Shown: one piece after another, positions 1-7,721 of the stretch
Layout of the letters: each line of letters starts with the position of its first letter
Numbering within the stretch: position 1 is the first letter of the stretch
NCBI GenBank assembly: GCA_002413385.1
Contig: DHWW01000173.1
Location: 14,428-28,151 of the forward strand
Length of the DNA stretch: 13,724 nucleotides
From: Granulicella sp. UBA5172
GTDB taxonomy: Bacteria; Acidobacteriota; Terriglobia; Terriglobales; Acidobacteriaceae
Reading direction: 5' to 3'
Position numbers and translations under genes: made by a program
Notes under the pieces: model-generated
Told to the model about the DNA's origin: nothing
Databases searched by the model: none
Seen by the model: only the letters and a program-made list of their open reading frames with translations

Positions 1-501
1 GAGCGGCTCTTCCTTGATGCCGTAGCCTGCAGGATTCACGAACATGGCCGTGCTGAAGTTCGCGCCCGGAATGTGATGCAGTTCATACTTCTCGTGATAC
101 TCGTCCGCCTTGACCCCAAGAAAGATAAGACCGAAGAACGTCGTAAGAATCAGCATCACGACCAGCACGCCCCGCTTGCGGACCTCTGCCGCCCACACGC
201 CAATCGCCATGCAGAAGCCCGACGTGATGAGAATTGCCGTATTTAACGCTCCCAGTGGGACGCTCAACTGATTCGATCCCACGGCAAACGCCGGGTAGTA
301 CCAGTTGCGATACAGCAGGTATGCCATGAACATACCGCCGAAGAACATGACCTCCGTCAGCAGGAACAGCCACATACCGAAGCTGCCTGCCTCGCGCTGC
401 TGCTCTTCGGTCTCAAAGTGATGCCGGTGCTGCGGCAGCACTACGTGCTCGTGCTCCTCGTAGACATCGGTTTGATCTGTAGTCGCGAGTGCGCTATCCA
501 A
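1..501 (-). CDS. coxC: Cytochrome c oxidase subunit III, 5' part (runs off the left edge)
   Basis: Heme-copper oxidase subunit III, an integral membrane subunit that carries no redox metal and stabilises subunit I. The window holds the first 167 codons; the C-terminus lies beyond base 1. A soluble His/Glu-rich N-terminus (about residues 1-38) is followed by three membrane spans at about 41-64, 83-106 and 111-131. The first contains the family pattern [16 protein letters not shown] with its conserved acidic residue (E50). The start is taken as TTG at 501-499 because the frame has a TGA stop three codons upstream, no ATG precedes the first span, and a good Shine-Dalgarno sequence lies 5 nt before it inside coxA. 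The start overlaps the coxA stop by 8 nt, so translation is probably coupled. Identity is secure from the first span and position after coxA; the exact start is less certain, a downstream GTG being the alternative. Confidence 0.93.
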   Translation of the reverse strand, partial: MDSALATTDQTDVYEEHEHVVLPQHRHHFETEEQQREAGSFGMWLFLLTEVMFFGGMFMAYLLYRNWYYPAFAVGSNQLSVPLGALNTAILITSGFCMAIGVWAAEVRKRGVLVVMLILTTFFGLIFLGVKADEYHEKYELHHIPGANFSTAMFVNPAGYGIKEEPL

Positions 502-2170
502 CGGTGATCACCTCGTTTTTGGTCTTGTTTGCGAGCCACTCGTAGTCATAGGCCTCGTGGTCCATGACCGGTATCTCGACAAAGTTTTCGGTCAGCGGCG
601 GCGACTGAATCTGCCACTCAAGGCCGGTAGCCTGCCACGGATTGTCGCCTGCAATCGCGCCATACTTCAGCGACCATCCCAGGTACAACATCGGAAGCAT
701 GTAGCCGATGCCCAGTACCGTTGCTCCTGCCGTAGACAGCACATTCAGCACCTGGAACTCTGCCGGGTACGCATGGTAGCGCCGCGGCATCCCGAGGTAT
801 CCCAGAATAAACTGCGGCAGGAACGTCAGGTTGAATCCGATAAACGTGGTCACTGCAGCCAGCTTCGAGAGCGACTCCGGATACATGCGCCCCGTCATCT
901 TTGGCCACCAGAAGTGGATGCCGGCGAGGAACGCCATCAACATGCCGCCCACCATCACAAAGTGGAAGTGCGCCACGATGAAGTACGTCTCGGTAAGGTG
1001 AATATCCATGCCCAGCGATCCAAGGAAGACACCCGTGAGTCCGCCGATCGTGAAGAGCCCCATGAAGCCGAACGAGTACAGCATCGGGGTCTCAAACGTA
1101 ATCGACCCCTTCTGCAGCGTGAAGACCCAATTGAAGATCTTGATTGCAGAGGGCACCGCAACCAGCATGGTCAACAGCGAGAACACCAGCGCCGAATAGT
1201 TCGACACACCCATGATGAACATATGGTGTTCCCACACAAAGAATCCGAAGAGTGCAATCGCCACAGAGCTAAAGGCAACCGCCGTATACCCGAAGACACG
1301 TTTGCGGCTGAACGTCGAGATCACTTCCGAGATCACGCCCATGCCCGGCAAAATCATGATGTATACCGCCGGATGCGAGTAGAACCAGAACAGATGTTGG
1401 AACAGCAGTGGATCGCCGCCCTTGGTCGGATCGAAGACTCCGATACCGAACAGCCGTTCCAGCGCAACCAGGACAATCGCAATCGCAAGCACGGGCGTGC
1501 CGAGCACCATCAGCAGTGAGGCTGCATAATGCGCCCACACAAACAAGGGCATGCGGAACCATGTCATCCCGGGGCAACGCATCCGGTGGATGGTCACGAT
1601 AAAGTTCAGCCCGGTAAAGATCGAACTGAAGCCCGCGACGAAGATCGCCGTTGCAGCCGTGATCACATGAGTGTTGAGGTAATGCGTCGACAGTGGCGTC
1701 GTAAAGGTCCAGCCTGTATCAACTCCACCCAGCACCAGCGCAGCCAGCGTGAGCGTTCCGCCGATCAGATACAGATACCAGCTGAGCAGGTTAATCTTCG
1801 GGAAGGCGAGATCCTTCGCGCCCAGCATGATCGGAATGAGAAAGTTCCCCAGCGTAGCCGGCACCGAAGGCACGAGGAAGAGGAAGATCATGATGATGCC
1901 GTGCATCGTAAAGAACTTGTTGTACGTGTCCGACGAGACGAGGTCAGGCTGCGGCGTTAACAACTCCAACCGGATCAGACCCGCAAACGCTCCACCAATG
2001 AAGAAGAAGAACGTAATCGAAATCAGATACAGGATCGCGATGCGCTTGTGGTCGCCGGTCAGCAACCAGCTCAACAAGCCGTGCTCATTGTTGATGTAGT
2101 TGCGCTTGGGGATCTGCGCCGTGCTCTGGTCGGGCAGAGAGACGATGGTATTTCCGATCGCAGCACTCAT
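494..2170 (-). CDS. coxA: Cytochrome c oxidase subunit I (A2-type heme-copper oxidase)
   Basis: Catalytic subunit of the terminal oxidase; it reduces O2 to water at a heme a3/CuB site and pumps protons. At 558 aa and about 12 membrane spans it has normal family length. Visible ligands are H90 and H403 (low-spin heme a), H266, H315 and H316 (CuB, with Y270 as the cross-linked tyrosine in HPAVY), and H401 (heme a3). The K-channel lysine is K344 (SAIKIFNW). D-channel entrance residues N109, D120 and N127 are present. At the position of the A1-type glutamate (HPEVY) there is alanine, and the preceding YSHP (Y264-S265) marks an A2-type enzyme. The ATG overlaps the coxB stop as ATGA (2170-2167), preceded by a weak purine-rich site. 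Heme and copper residues are complete, so it should be functional. Confidence 0.98.
   Translation of the reverse strand: MSAAIGNTIVSLPDQSTAQIPKRNYINNEHGLLSWLLTGDHKRIAILYLISITFFFFIGGAFAGLIRLELLTPQPDLVSSDTYNKFFTMHGIIMIFLFLVPSVPATLGNFLIPIMLGAKDLAFPKINLLSWYLYLIGGTLTLAALVLGGVDTGWTFTTPLSTHYLNTHVITAATAIFVAGFSSIFTGLNFIVTIHRMRCPGMTWFRMPLFVWAHYAASLLMVLGTPVLAIAIVLVALERLFGIGVFDPTKGGDPLLFQHLFWFYSHPAVYIMILPGMGVISEVISTFSRKRVFGYTAVAFSSVAIALFGFFVWEHHMFIMGVSNYSALVFSLLTMLVAVPSAIKIFNWVFTLQKGSITFETPMLYSFGFMGLFTIGGLTGVFLGSLGMDIHLTETYFIVAHFHFVMVGGMLMAFLAGIHFWWPKMTGRMYPESLSKLAAVTTFIGFNLTFLPQFILGYLGMPRRYHAYPAEFQVLNVLSTAGATVLGIGYMLPMLYLGWSLKYGAIAGDNPWQATGLEWQIQSPPLTENFVEIPVMDHEAYDYEWLANKTKNEVITVG
507..514 (-). promoter_or_regulatory. 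Ribosome-binding site of coxC inside the coxA 3' end
   Basis: Read on the minus strand, GAGGTGAT lies 5 nt upstream of the TTG at 501-499 (GAGG itself is 9 nt upstream). It sits within the last codons of coxA and is the main reason for choosing the non-ATG start of coxC. Confidence 0.6.
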
Positions 2171-3225
2171 GGCTTCACCGTTTCATTTGTGCCCTGTGGG
2201 GGCGTTGTTGGAGCTGCCTGGTCGGACTCCGCGGTGACCTGCGTTTGCTGGACCCGGTAGTTCGACTGCATGTTCTTGATGTATTCGACTAGATCGATCA
2301 GGCCGTCTTCGCTGATCTGACCTTGATACGTAGGCATGATCGGCGCGAATCCCGCCGTCACATGCTGGCTGGGGTTCAGAATGGCATCGCGCAGATAGGC
2401 GTCATTCACCAGCATCTGGCTTCCATCCGTCAAGGTCAGCTTTGCCCCATACACTCCAGCTAGATTCGGCCCGCGTGCTGCTGCGTTGCCGCTGTGGCAG
2501 GAGTTGCATCCCATGCTGGCGAACAAACGTTCTCCGTTCTGCGCAAGGCTCATGCCGGAGGTAGATTGCTGGAGCCACTTCTTGTAGTCGTCCTGCGTCA
2601 GCACCGTGACCGTGCCCACCATGCCCGAGTGCTGGGTGCCGCAATACTGCGTGCAAAACACGTGATACGTACCGACCTGTGTCGCCTCGAACCACACGGT
2701 CGAGTACCGTCCAGGAATCACTTCACGCTTGATGCGAAAATCCGGAACCGAAAAGCTGTGGAACACATCCTGCGAGATCATCGTCAGCTGAACGGGTTGC
2801 CCCATCGGAACATGCAGCGCGTTGATCTCGTGCTGCCCGCCCGGATGCTCAGCCTTCCACATCCACTGCTTACCAACCACATAGATGTTCATGGCGTTGG
2901 TAGGAGGATTGTAGATGCGGAAGTACAGCACCGCACCCCACACAAAGGTCACGAGAAAGATCGCCAGCGGAATGATGGTCCATGTTGCCTCGAGCAGCGT
3001 CGACCCCTCGATCTGCGTCGCCACTGGGTTCCTCTCGCGCCGGTAGCGGATCGAAAACACCAATAGCAGGGCCCCCACTAAAAGAGTTCCAAAGACCGTC
3101 ATCAGCAGCAGAAAGAAATACAACGCATCGACGTACGGGGAAATGCCACTCGCCTCGGCCGGAAACAGCGCCGACGCATGCAGCCACTTTACCAAAAATT
3201 GCCACAGTACTGGACTAAGTCCCAT
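2167..3225 (-). CDS. coxB: Cytochrome c oxidase subunit II with fused cytochrome c domain (caa3 type)
   Basis: Electron-entry subunit of the caa3 oxidase. Of its 352 aa, two membrane spans lie at about 31-59 and 81-103, then a periplasmic cupredoxin domain and a C-terminal cytochrome c domain. CuA ligands are H156, C191, C195, H199 and M202 in the pattern [12 protein letters not shown]; the usual glutamate between the cysteines is Q193, which binds through its backbone carbonyl, so the change is tolerable. W121 and W123 (WMWK) form the aromatic electron-entry patch. The fused domain binds heme c at C240, C243 and H244, with M297 (IMPTY) the likely sixth ligand. A Thr/Pro/Gln-rich tail ends the protein. 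ATG follows the sco stop by 2 nt with AAGG 6 nt upstream. The fused heme domain suggests direct reduction by a partner complex, here ACIII. Confidence 0.97.
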   Translation of the reverse strand: MGLSPVLWQFLVKWLHASALFPAEASGISPYVDALYFFLLLMTVFGTLLVGALLLVFSIRYRRERNPVATQIEGSTLLEATWTIIPLAIFLVTFVWGAVLYFRIYNPPTNAMNIYVVGKQWMWKAEHPGGQHEINALHVPMGQPVQLTMISQDVFHSFSVPDFRIKREVIPGRYSTVWFEATQVGTYHVFCTQYCGTQHSGMVGTVTVLTQDDYKKWLQQSTSGMSLAQNGERLFASMGCNSCHSGNAAARGPNLAGVYGAKLTLTDGSQMLVNDAYLRDAILNPSQHVTAGFAPIMPTYQGQISEDGLIDLVEYIKNMQSNYRVQQTQVTAESDQAAPTTPPQGTNETVKP

Positions 3226-3227
3226 CG

Positions 3228-4166
3228 TTAGCCTTCATCCATTTCGCCGGTCTTTTCTTTGCCCGGCTGAGGTGTGTCTTGTTCATGCGAAAGTTTGATA
3301 TCACGCCGGAACATCAAAAATATAAAGCTGCCCAGTGACGCTACCGTCACGATGCCACCCAACTGCACAGCACGCACTACCATCAGCGAATGCTTGTTCG
3401 TCTGCGGATCATAGCGGTAGCAGTACGTCAGAATGTTGGCTACCGGTGATCCAATTTTATTTCCGGAGGCATCGATCAGGCCTAACAACACATCCTTGGG
3501 CGAATACTCCACGCCCAGGTAATACTGTGCCAACTTACCCTGAGGCGTTGCAATCTCGATAGCACTCGCATGCGCAAACTGCGTCAGTCGTCCATCCGGG
3601 CCAGGGACCCGTACGTAACCAAAACCAATAGCCTTCGTTACCGCATCGATCGCGGGCATTTTCCCTGTGAGGTAATGCCATCCACCGGCTGTCTCAGGAT
3701 GACCGTAGCGCTTTAGATAAAACGCCTTCTTCTGTGCCGCCAGCTGTGGAGTCTCGCTGGGATCGATGCTGATGATGACAATCTGGAAGTCTTTGCCCGG
3801 TACCAGGTGCACCATTTCCAACGCACTGGTGATGCCGTCCATCTCTTCCGAGCACAACATAGGGCAGTCGTAATAGACGGTCGTCACCAATGCCGGGTGC
3901 TTGCCATCGAAGTATTTCCCAAGTTTGACTGGTGCCCCCGCATCATCGACAAACTCCGCATCCATCGGCAACTGCGCATTCAGGTGCTGGGTTACCTGCA
4001 CCCTTTCCAACACCGTCGGAAGCTGGCCACCAACGTTTTGGCCTTCGGTCTTGTCCCCATAACTGGATACCTGCGCGCTACTCCGCATGGGCGCGGCCAT
4101 CAGGCCGAGCGCGAGAGCAAACCCCGCCAGGGCTGCCTTACTGCGAGTTGCGTTTGCTGCCGTCAT
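3228..4166 (-). CDS. sco: Sco1/SenC-family copper chaperone, long form with C-terminal membrane span
   Basis: Periplasmic thioredoxin-fold protein that, in characterised homologues, metallates or reduces the CuA site of oxidase subunit II. Numbered from the upstream in-frame TTG at 4217, the copper-binding residues are C118 and C122 (DCPMLC) and H216 (FAHASAI); subtract 17 for the start used here. ATG at 4166 is preferred: it has AGGA about 6-7 nt upstream and begins a clear signal peptide (basic ATRSK, hydrophobic core, cleavage near SSAQ). The predicted 312 aa exceeds typical Sco proteins because of a C-terminal extension with NILTYCYRYDP and a membrane span (about 265-293 of the short form) followed by a charged tail. 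It lies 2 nt upstream of coxB, its expected client. A 92-nt gap separates it from the preceding gene, with no clear promoter seen. Confidence 0.93.
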   Translation of the reverse strand: MTAANATRSKAALAGFALALGLMAAPMRSSAQVSSYGDKTEGQNVGGQLPTVLERVQVTQHLNAQLPMDAEFVDDAGAPVKLGKYFDGKHPALVTTVYYDCPMLCSEEMDGITSALEMVHLVPGKDFQIVIISIDPSETPQLAAQKKAFYLKRYGHPETAGGWHYLTGKMPAIDAVTKAIGFGYVRVPGPDGRLTQFAHASAIEIATPQGKLAQYYLGVEYSPKDVLLGLIDASGNKIGSPVANILTYCYRYDPQTNKHSLMVVRAVQLGGIVTVASLGSFIFLMFRRDIKLSHEQDTPQPGKEKTGEMDEG

Positions 4167-4258
4167 GCTCTTCCTACTCTCAAGCTTACCGTTGCTTCCT
4201 GCCTGTTTCAGGGACAACCACTCAATGCGATCGTCCCGATTGCGTCCTGTTGCAAGCG

Positions 4259-4912
4259 CTATTGCTTCGCTTCAGCTCGGTTGAATTCATTCTTCTCTTT
4301 ACGTGTTTCGATCGTCTGCAACTCATATCCTGTCCGCGCAAAACCATCGGTGAGCGGCGCCGTGACCGTTGGCGTTGCCTCGCCCGCCATGAGGGTAGTC
4401 GACTGCGGAGTAGCCGGTGCCTTCGGCAATCCGCGCTCCACGATCAACTGCATGGCGCGTTCGATTGGAATTCGCACCGTGCCCGCAGCCAGATCCGGAG
4501 AACTGCTGTAGTAGTTCAGCAGCAAGTCCTCGCGCGCATGCAGATCGGCGACATCCTGATTCCCGTCGTCTGTCTCCAGCCGCGGCGTGGGAAATACCTG
4601 CGTCATCTGCTGCAGCTGGCGCTGCTCCATGGTGGCGCTCGAGGTCAGGTCTTCACGCTTCTCGCCGTGCGAAGTAGCACCCAGCGTGACACTGGTGTGC
4701 CACTTGTCTTCCGGGCCATCGTGCCTGATCAGCGCGTAGTTGATCGCCTTGCCCATGGCGAAGCAGAAGAAGAAAAAGATGATGACGGAGCCCCCCAGTC
4801 CCACAAGAAACGTGGTGACGCCGCCGACGCTGACATCCTGCGTCTCATAGCCCGGGTGTTCGCTATCGCGCTTGGGTGAAGGGTGTGCTTCCACTCCCTC
4901 TGGCTTGCCCAT
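4259..4912 (-). CDS. Single-span membrane protein of unknown function with VRIPIxRAM motif
   Basis: Not assignable to a named function. From ATG 4912 it is 217 aa: a charged N-terminus, one hydrophobic span at about 30-58 containing a run of four phenylalanines, then a hydrophilic region of about 150 residues, probably periplasmic. There is no CxxCH, lipobox or metal motif. The C-terminal half holds PTPRLE (108-113), a DLHAREDLLLNYY segment and VRIPIERAMQLIVERGLP (146-163). I recall this PxPRL...VRIPIxxAM...RGLP arrangement in uncharacterised proteins beside respiratory genes in Acidobacteria-like genomes, but cannot check it. Position between actF and sco suggests an accessory subunit or assembly factor of ACIII or the oxidase (compare ActG/ActH of other ACIII operons). 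The start at 4912 has GAGGG 7 nt upstream; ATG at 4933, overlapping actF and preceded by GGAG, is an alternative. Confidence 0.85.
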   Translation of the reverse strand: MGKPEGVEAHPSPKRDSEHPGYETQDVSVGGVTTFLVGLGGSVIIFFFFCFAMGKAINYALIRHDGPEDKWHTSVTLGATSHGEKREDLTSSATMEQRQLQQMTQVFPTPRLETDDGNQDVADLHAREDLLLNYYSSSPDLAAGTVRIPIERAMQLIVERGLPKAPATPQSTTLMAGEATPTVTAPLTDGFARTGYELQTIETRKEKNEFNRAEAKQ

Positions 4913-4922
4913 GTCGTGTCCC

Positions 4923-6266
4923 TCAGTGTGCATGTTCAGGCTCCAAAAGCTCTTCCGTATGCGGATCGTTCACGTTGATCAGAGGACGCTTCGCCAACTC
5001 GTTTAGATAAAACACCATCCAGAAAGCAACCACCGCGATGGGCACTGTAACGTAGGCGAGGATCCCGATATTGCCGCTGATATGCAGATTGCTCGCTGCA
5101 TCCTTGAAGTTCGGCTCGATCAGCCAGAACATGTCGATCAGCCGAGCCAGGATCATAAACGAGCACAGCCAGATCATCTTCCGTTTCGACCGCTTCAAAT
5201 CGCGCGACAGCAGCAGGCAAAATGGAATCACCCAGTGGCAGATCACATCCAGCGAGCAGATCACCCACCAGCCACCATGAATACGGTGCAGGTACCAGGG
5301 AATTTCGTCCGGTACATTGCCTGACCAGATAATCAGAAACTCGGAAAAGCACAGATAGATGTTCAGCATCACGAAGGCAAAAGCCAGATTACCCAAGTCA
5401 TGCATCTCGGTAATACGGAACATCGTCTTCATCGGCTCGTAGCGCGAAAGCAGGATGAGCGAAAGAATGCCCAGCGCCAGCACGGCATACCCTTGCGCGA
5501 CCAGGAACTGCAATCCATAAACTGATGAGTACCACGTCACGTCCAGTGCCTTCACAAAGATGATCACGAACGCGGTCATCAGGATCACATACAGCAGAAT
5601 CGACGGGCCGGAGAGATTCTCGAAACGCACACGCCACTTATCGAAGCTCGCCGTGGTCCCTGCTTCCGGATCAGCGTCGCGCTTCACCGACCAGTAGTTC
5701 AGAATCGTAATGACCAGCGCCATAAATCCCAGCACAATCGCTGCCTGCACGATCGCCGCCGCGGGATTCAGCATGGTGTGCTTTGAATTCGCGGTAAGCT
5801 GCTGCTCCTGCGTCATCAGCCCCTGCTTGTAGGCCTGTAATGTCGCAGTCGCATTTGGAAACGCCGCCCACTGGTACAGGTGCTTCATCAAAAACAGAAT
5901 CGGCAACAGCATCACGATCACAACCCAGATGGTCCGCGTCATCGCCTCCAGCGGGCGGCGCAGAATCTGTCCCCACTTACCGCCCGAGACGTACTGCACC
6001 ATCAGGAAGACCAGCGCTCCACCGCAAAAGTTGAAGCACGTCATGTAGCCCATCAGGTAGGCGCGCAGCAGATGTTCTTTCCCGAGCGGGACAAACAAGA
6101 AGGCCAGTGAGATCAGTCCAAAGACCACTGCGACAATCGCCGCGCGCATACGCCACGTCGATAGGACGTCGGGTGCTGTCAGGACCGCTGGCATCGTGCG
6201 CGGTCCGTAATGCGCGATATGTCCGTGCGTCAGATCCGCTCCGTGATGTTCGTTTGCCATTTCCAT
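4923..6266 (-). CDS. actF: Alternative complex III subunit ActF (quinol-oxidoreductase integral membrane subunit)
   Basis: Large NrfD/PsrC-related membrane subunit of ACIII, paralogous to ActC. It has 447 aa with about ten hydrophobic spans, a His-rich N-terminus (NEHHGADLTHGHIAHYGP) and conserved-looking segments such as YLMGYMTCFNFCGGALVF and, late in the protein, WWVICSLDVICHW. In solved ACIII structures ActC and ActF form the membrane core; ActC is the favoured quinol site, while ActF is thought to take part in proton translocation. The start is ATG 6266 with AAGG 10 nt upstream; ATG 6260 would leave an overly long spacing. It is preceded by a 55-nt AT-rich gap after actE, the first real break in the otherwise overlapping act genes, and its stop lies 10 nt before the next gene. 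Assignment rests on family resemblance and operon position. Confidence 0.94.
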   Translation of the reverse strand: MEMANEHHGADLTHGHIAHYGPRTMPAVLTAPDVLSTWRMRAAIVAVVFGLISLAFLFVPLGKEHLLRAYLMGYMTCFNFCGGALVFLMVQYVSGGKWGQILRRPLEAMTRTIWVVIVMLLPILFLMKHLYQWAAFPNATATLQAYKQGLMTQEQQLTANSKHTMLNPAAAIVQAAIVLGFMALVITILNYWSVKRDADPEAGTTASFDKWRVRFENLSGPSILLYVILMTAFVIIFVKALDVTWYSSVYGLQFLVAQGYAVLALGILSLILLSRYEPMKTMFRITEMHDLGNLAFAFVMLNIYLCFSEFLIIWSGNVPDEIPWYLHRIHGGWWVICSLDVICHWVIPFCLLLSRDLKRSKRKMIWLCSFMILARLIDMFWLIEPNFKDAASNLHISGNIGILAYVTVPIAVVAFWMVFYLNELAKRPLINVNDPHTEELLEPEHAH

Positions 6267-6321
6267 GCGTCAGTCGCCTTCAAAGTTCCGTAATCGGTCG
6301 TTCTATAAAATTCAACTACTT

Positions 6322-7179
6322 CTAAGGCTGGCCGTAGGGCGTGCCATTCGAAACAGGTGCTGCGGGCATGCCGCCAGAATCACGTTGACCCGAATTCTGC
6401 GTTGCGGCTTTTCCGTAGTGCGCTCCGGAACCCGCAGGCGGCGTGCCCATCGGCTGCCCGGGAATCCCATTGTCTTCGCCATTTGGCGTCCCGTAGACCG
6501 CAGTCGAAGGCAATGCCCATGGATCCGCAAAGCCCGGAGGCATGCCGACATCCTTGGCAATGGCATGAAGATCCTCCACATGCGCGCCTGCTGCCTCATC
6601 ACTCGGCTTTGCATCCTGGCTCAATTGCAGTGCCCGGATATACGCCGCAATGGCCCAGCGATCCGCCGGCGTCAACTGCGCCGAGTAATCAGGCATCGCT
6701 CCATACCCGTTGGTCATCACCGTATAGAAGTGCCCCAGCGGAGCATTACGCAGACGGTCCATATGAAGATTGCCCGCCGGACGATACCCGCGCTGCACGA
6801 TCATGCCCGCGCCATTCCCTACGCGCGAGTGGCAGGGTGCGCAGTAAATATTGAACCGCTCCTGGCCTCGTTCGACCGTTGCCGTCGTCAGCGGAATCGG
6901 CAGGCCATCGCCTTCCTTGCCATCCACGATGCCCGTATAAAAATAAGCATCCACATCCATTTGATTGCGAGCAACCGTATTTTCCACCTGTGGCCGCACC
7001 GATCGTCCGGAGGCGAAGAAGGTCGTCCCGCGCTGTGGAATGAACTTCGGCTCATTGTGCATGTCCTGCCGGCATCCGGCCAGAACCAGCGTCGCCGCCA
7101 TGGCGGACATGGCTCCGATTTTGCCCGCTACTGTCATCGTCGTTCCTAATCCCTTATGTCTGATCGCTGATCCCTGCAT
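6322..7179 (-). CDS. actE: Alternative complex III subunit ActE (monoheme cytochrome c, lipoprotein)
   Basis: Periplasmic class I cytochrome c subunit of ACIII, membrane-attached by lipidation. Numbered from ATG 7179: signal peptide with lipobox LAGC and acceptor C36, heme c site CAPCH at 113-117, and GAMPDY with M152 as likely sixth ligand. The last 55-60 residues form a Gly/Pro/Gln/Asn-rich tail that is probably disordered. The start at 7179 overlaps the actD stop as TAATG and has GGAGGT 9 nt upstream. ATG at 7137, with AGGA about 6 nt upstream, would give a more compact lipoprotein signal and remains possible. ActE and ActA carry the c hemes of ACIII; ActE is thought to be near the electron exit to the oxidase. 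A 55-nt gap follows before actF. Confidence 0.95.
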   Translation of the reverse strand: MQGSAIRHKGLGTTMTVAGKIGAMSAMAATLVLAGCRQDMHNEPKFIPQRGTTFFASGRSVRPQVENTVARNQMDVDAYFYTGIVDGKEGDGLPIPLTTATVERGQERFNIYCAPCHSRVGNGAGMIVQRGYRPAGNLHMDRLRNAPLGHFYTVMTNGYGAMPDYSAQLTPADRWAIAAYIRALQLSQDAKPSDEAAGAHVEDLHAIAKDVGMPPGFADPWALPSTAVYGTPNGEDNGIPGQPMGTPPAGSGAHYGKAATQNSGQRDSGGMPAAPVSNGTPYGQP

Positions 7180-7721
7180 TAGTGGTCCACCTCCACAACG
7201 GAGACCGGAGAAAACTGCTCCAGAAATTCCCGCGTCTTGGCAGGCTCAAACCGTGGATCATATGCCTCGAGGCACAGAAAGAACTTATCCGACGTCGCTC
7301 CACTTGCAAAGTTAGGAGCATTGAAAAGAGGGTGATACAGCTGCGGCATTCCGTTCTGCGCAATCATCCCAAACGCGGCCGACAACCCCGCGAACAGAAT
7401 GGTCAGCTCGTACTCCGGAATCACAAACGCGGGCCAGCTAAACAGGGGCATCGCACGAATATTCAGCGGATATCCCCACACGTTCACCCACATCTCCAAC
7501 AAGAAGCCTGTCGTCAATCCCGCCAGGCCGCCCAGCAGACAGATCAGCGGCACCCGTGTCTTATGGAAGCGCAGCGCCTCTGCCGCCTCTTCAACGGGGT
7601 ACGGCGTATAGCACTCCATGCGGCGATAACCAGCACGATGCGCCATCTCGGTGGCATGCACTAACTCACTCGGTGTATTGAACTCAGCTAACAGTCCGTA
7701 TATTCCTTCACGCGGTGGCAT
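7179..7721 (-). CDS. actD: Alternative complex III subunit ActD (DUF3341 family)
   Basis: Small membrane subunit of ACIII without cofactors. It has 180 aa: a soluble N-terminal domain with the family-like CYTPYPVEE segment (about 38-46), two membrane spans at about 58-80 and 98-120 separated by a loop containing WGYPLNIRAMP, the PAFVIPEYELT segment, and a soluble C-terminus. Length and layout match the DUF3341 family, found almost only in ACIII operons. ATG 7721 overlaps the actC stop as TAATG, with a consensus Shine-Dalgarno sequence 7 nt upstream, so the start is well supported. Its own stop overlaps the actE start in the same TAATG manner. Confidence 0.95.
   Translation of the reverse strand: MPPREGIYGLLAEFNTPSELVHATEMAHRAGYRRMECYTPYPVEEAAEALRFHKTRVPLICLLGGLAGLTTGFLLEMWVNVWGYPLNIRAMPLFSWPAFVIPEYELTILFAGLSAAFGMIAQNGMPQLYHPLFNAPNFASGATSDKFFLCLEAYDPRFEPAKTREFLEQFSPVSVVEVDH

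Noticed and set aside
557..1519. 320-codon plus-strand open frame opposite coxA
   Set aside because: Low-complexity Arg/Gln/His/Glu composition and full overlap with conserved coxA codons; a shadow frame.
4167..4217. Upstream TTG start for sco at 4217
   Set aside because: It adds 17 residues before a complete signal peptide; ATG 4166 has its own AGGA ribosome-binding site.
6267..6321. Internal promoter in the AT-rich gap before actF (TATAGA)
   Set aside because: No -35 element at acceptable spacing; the gap may simply be relaxed sequence.
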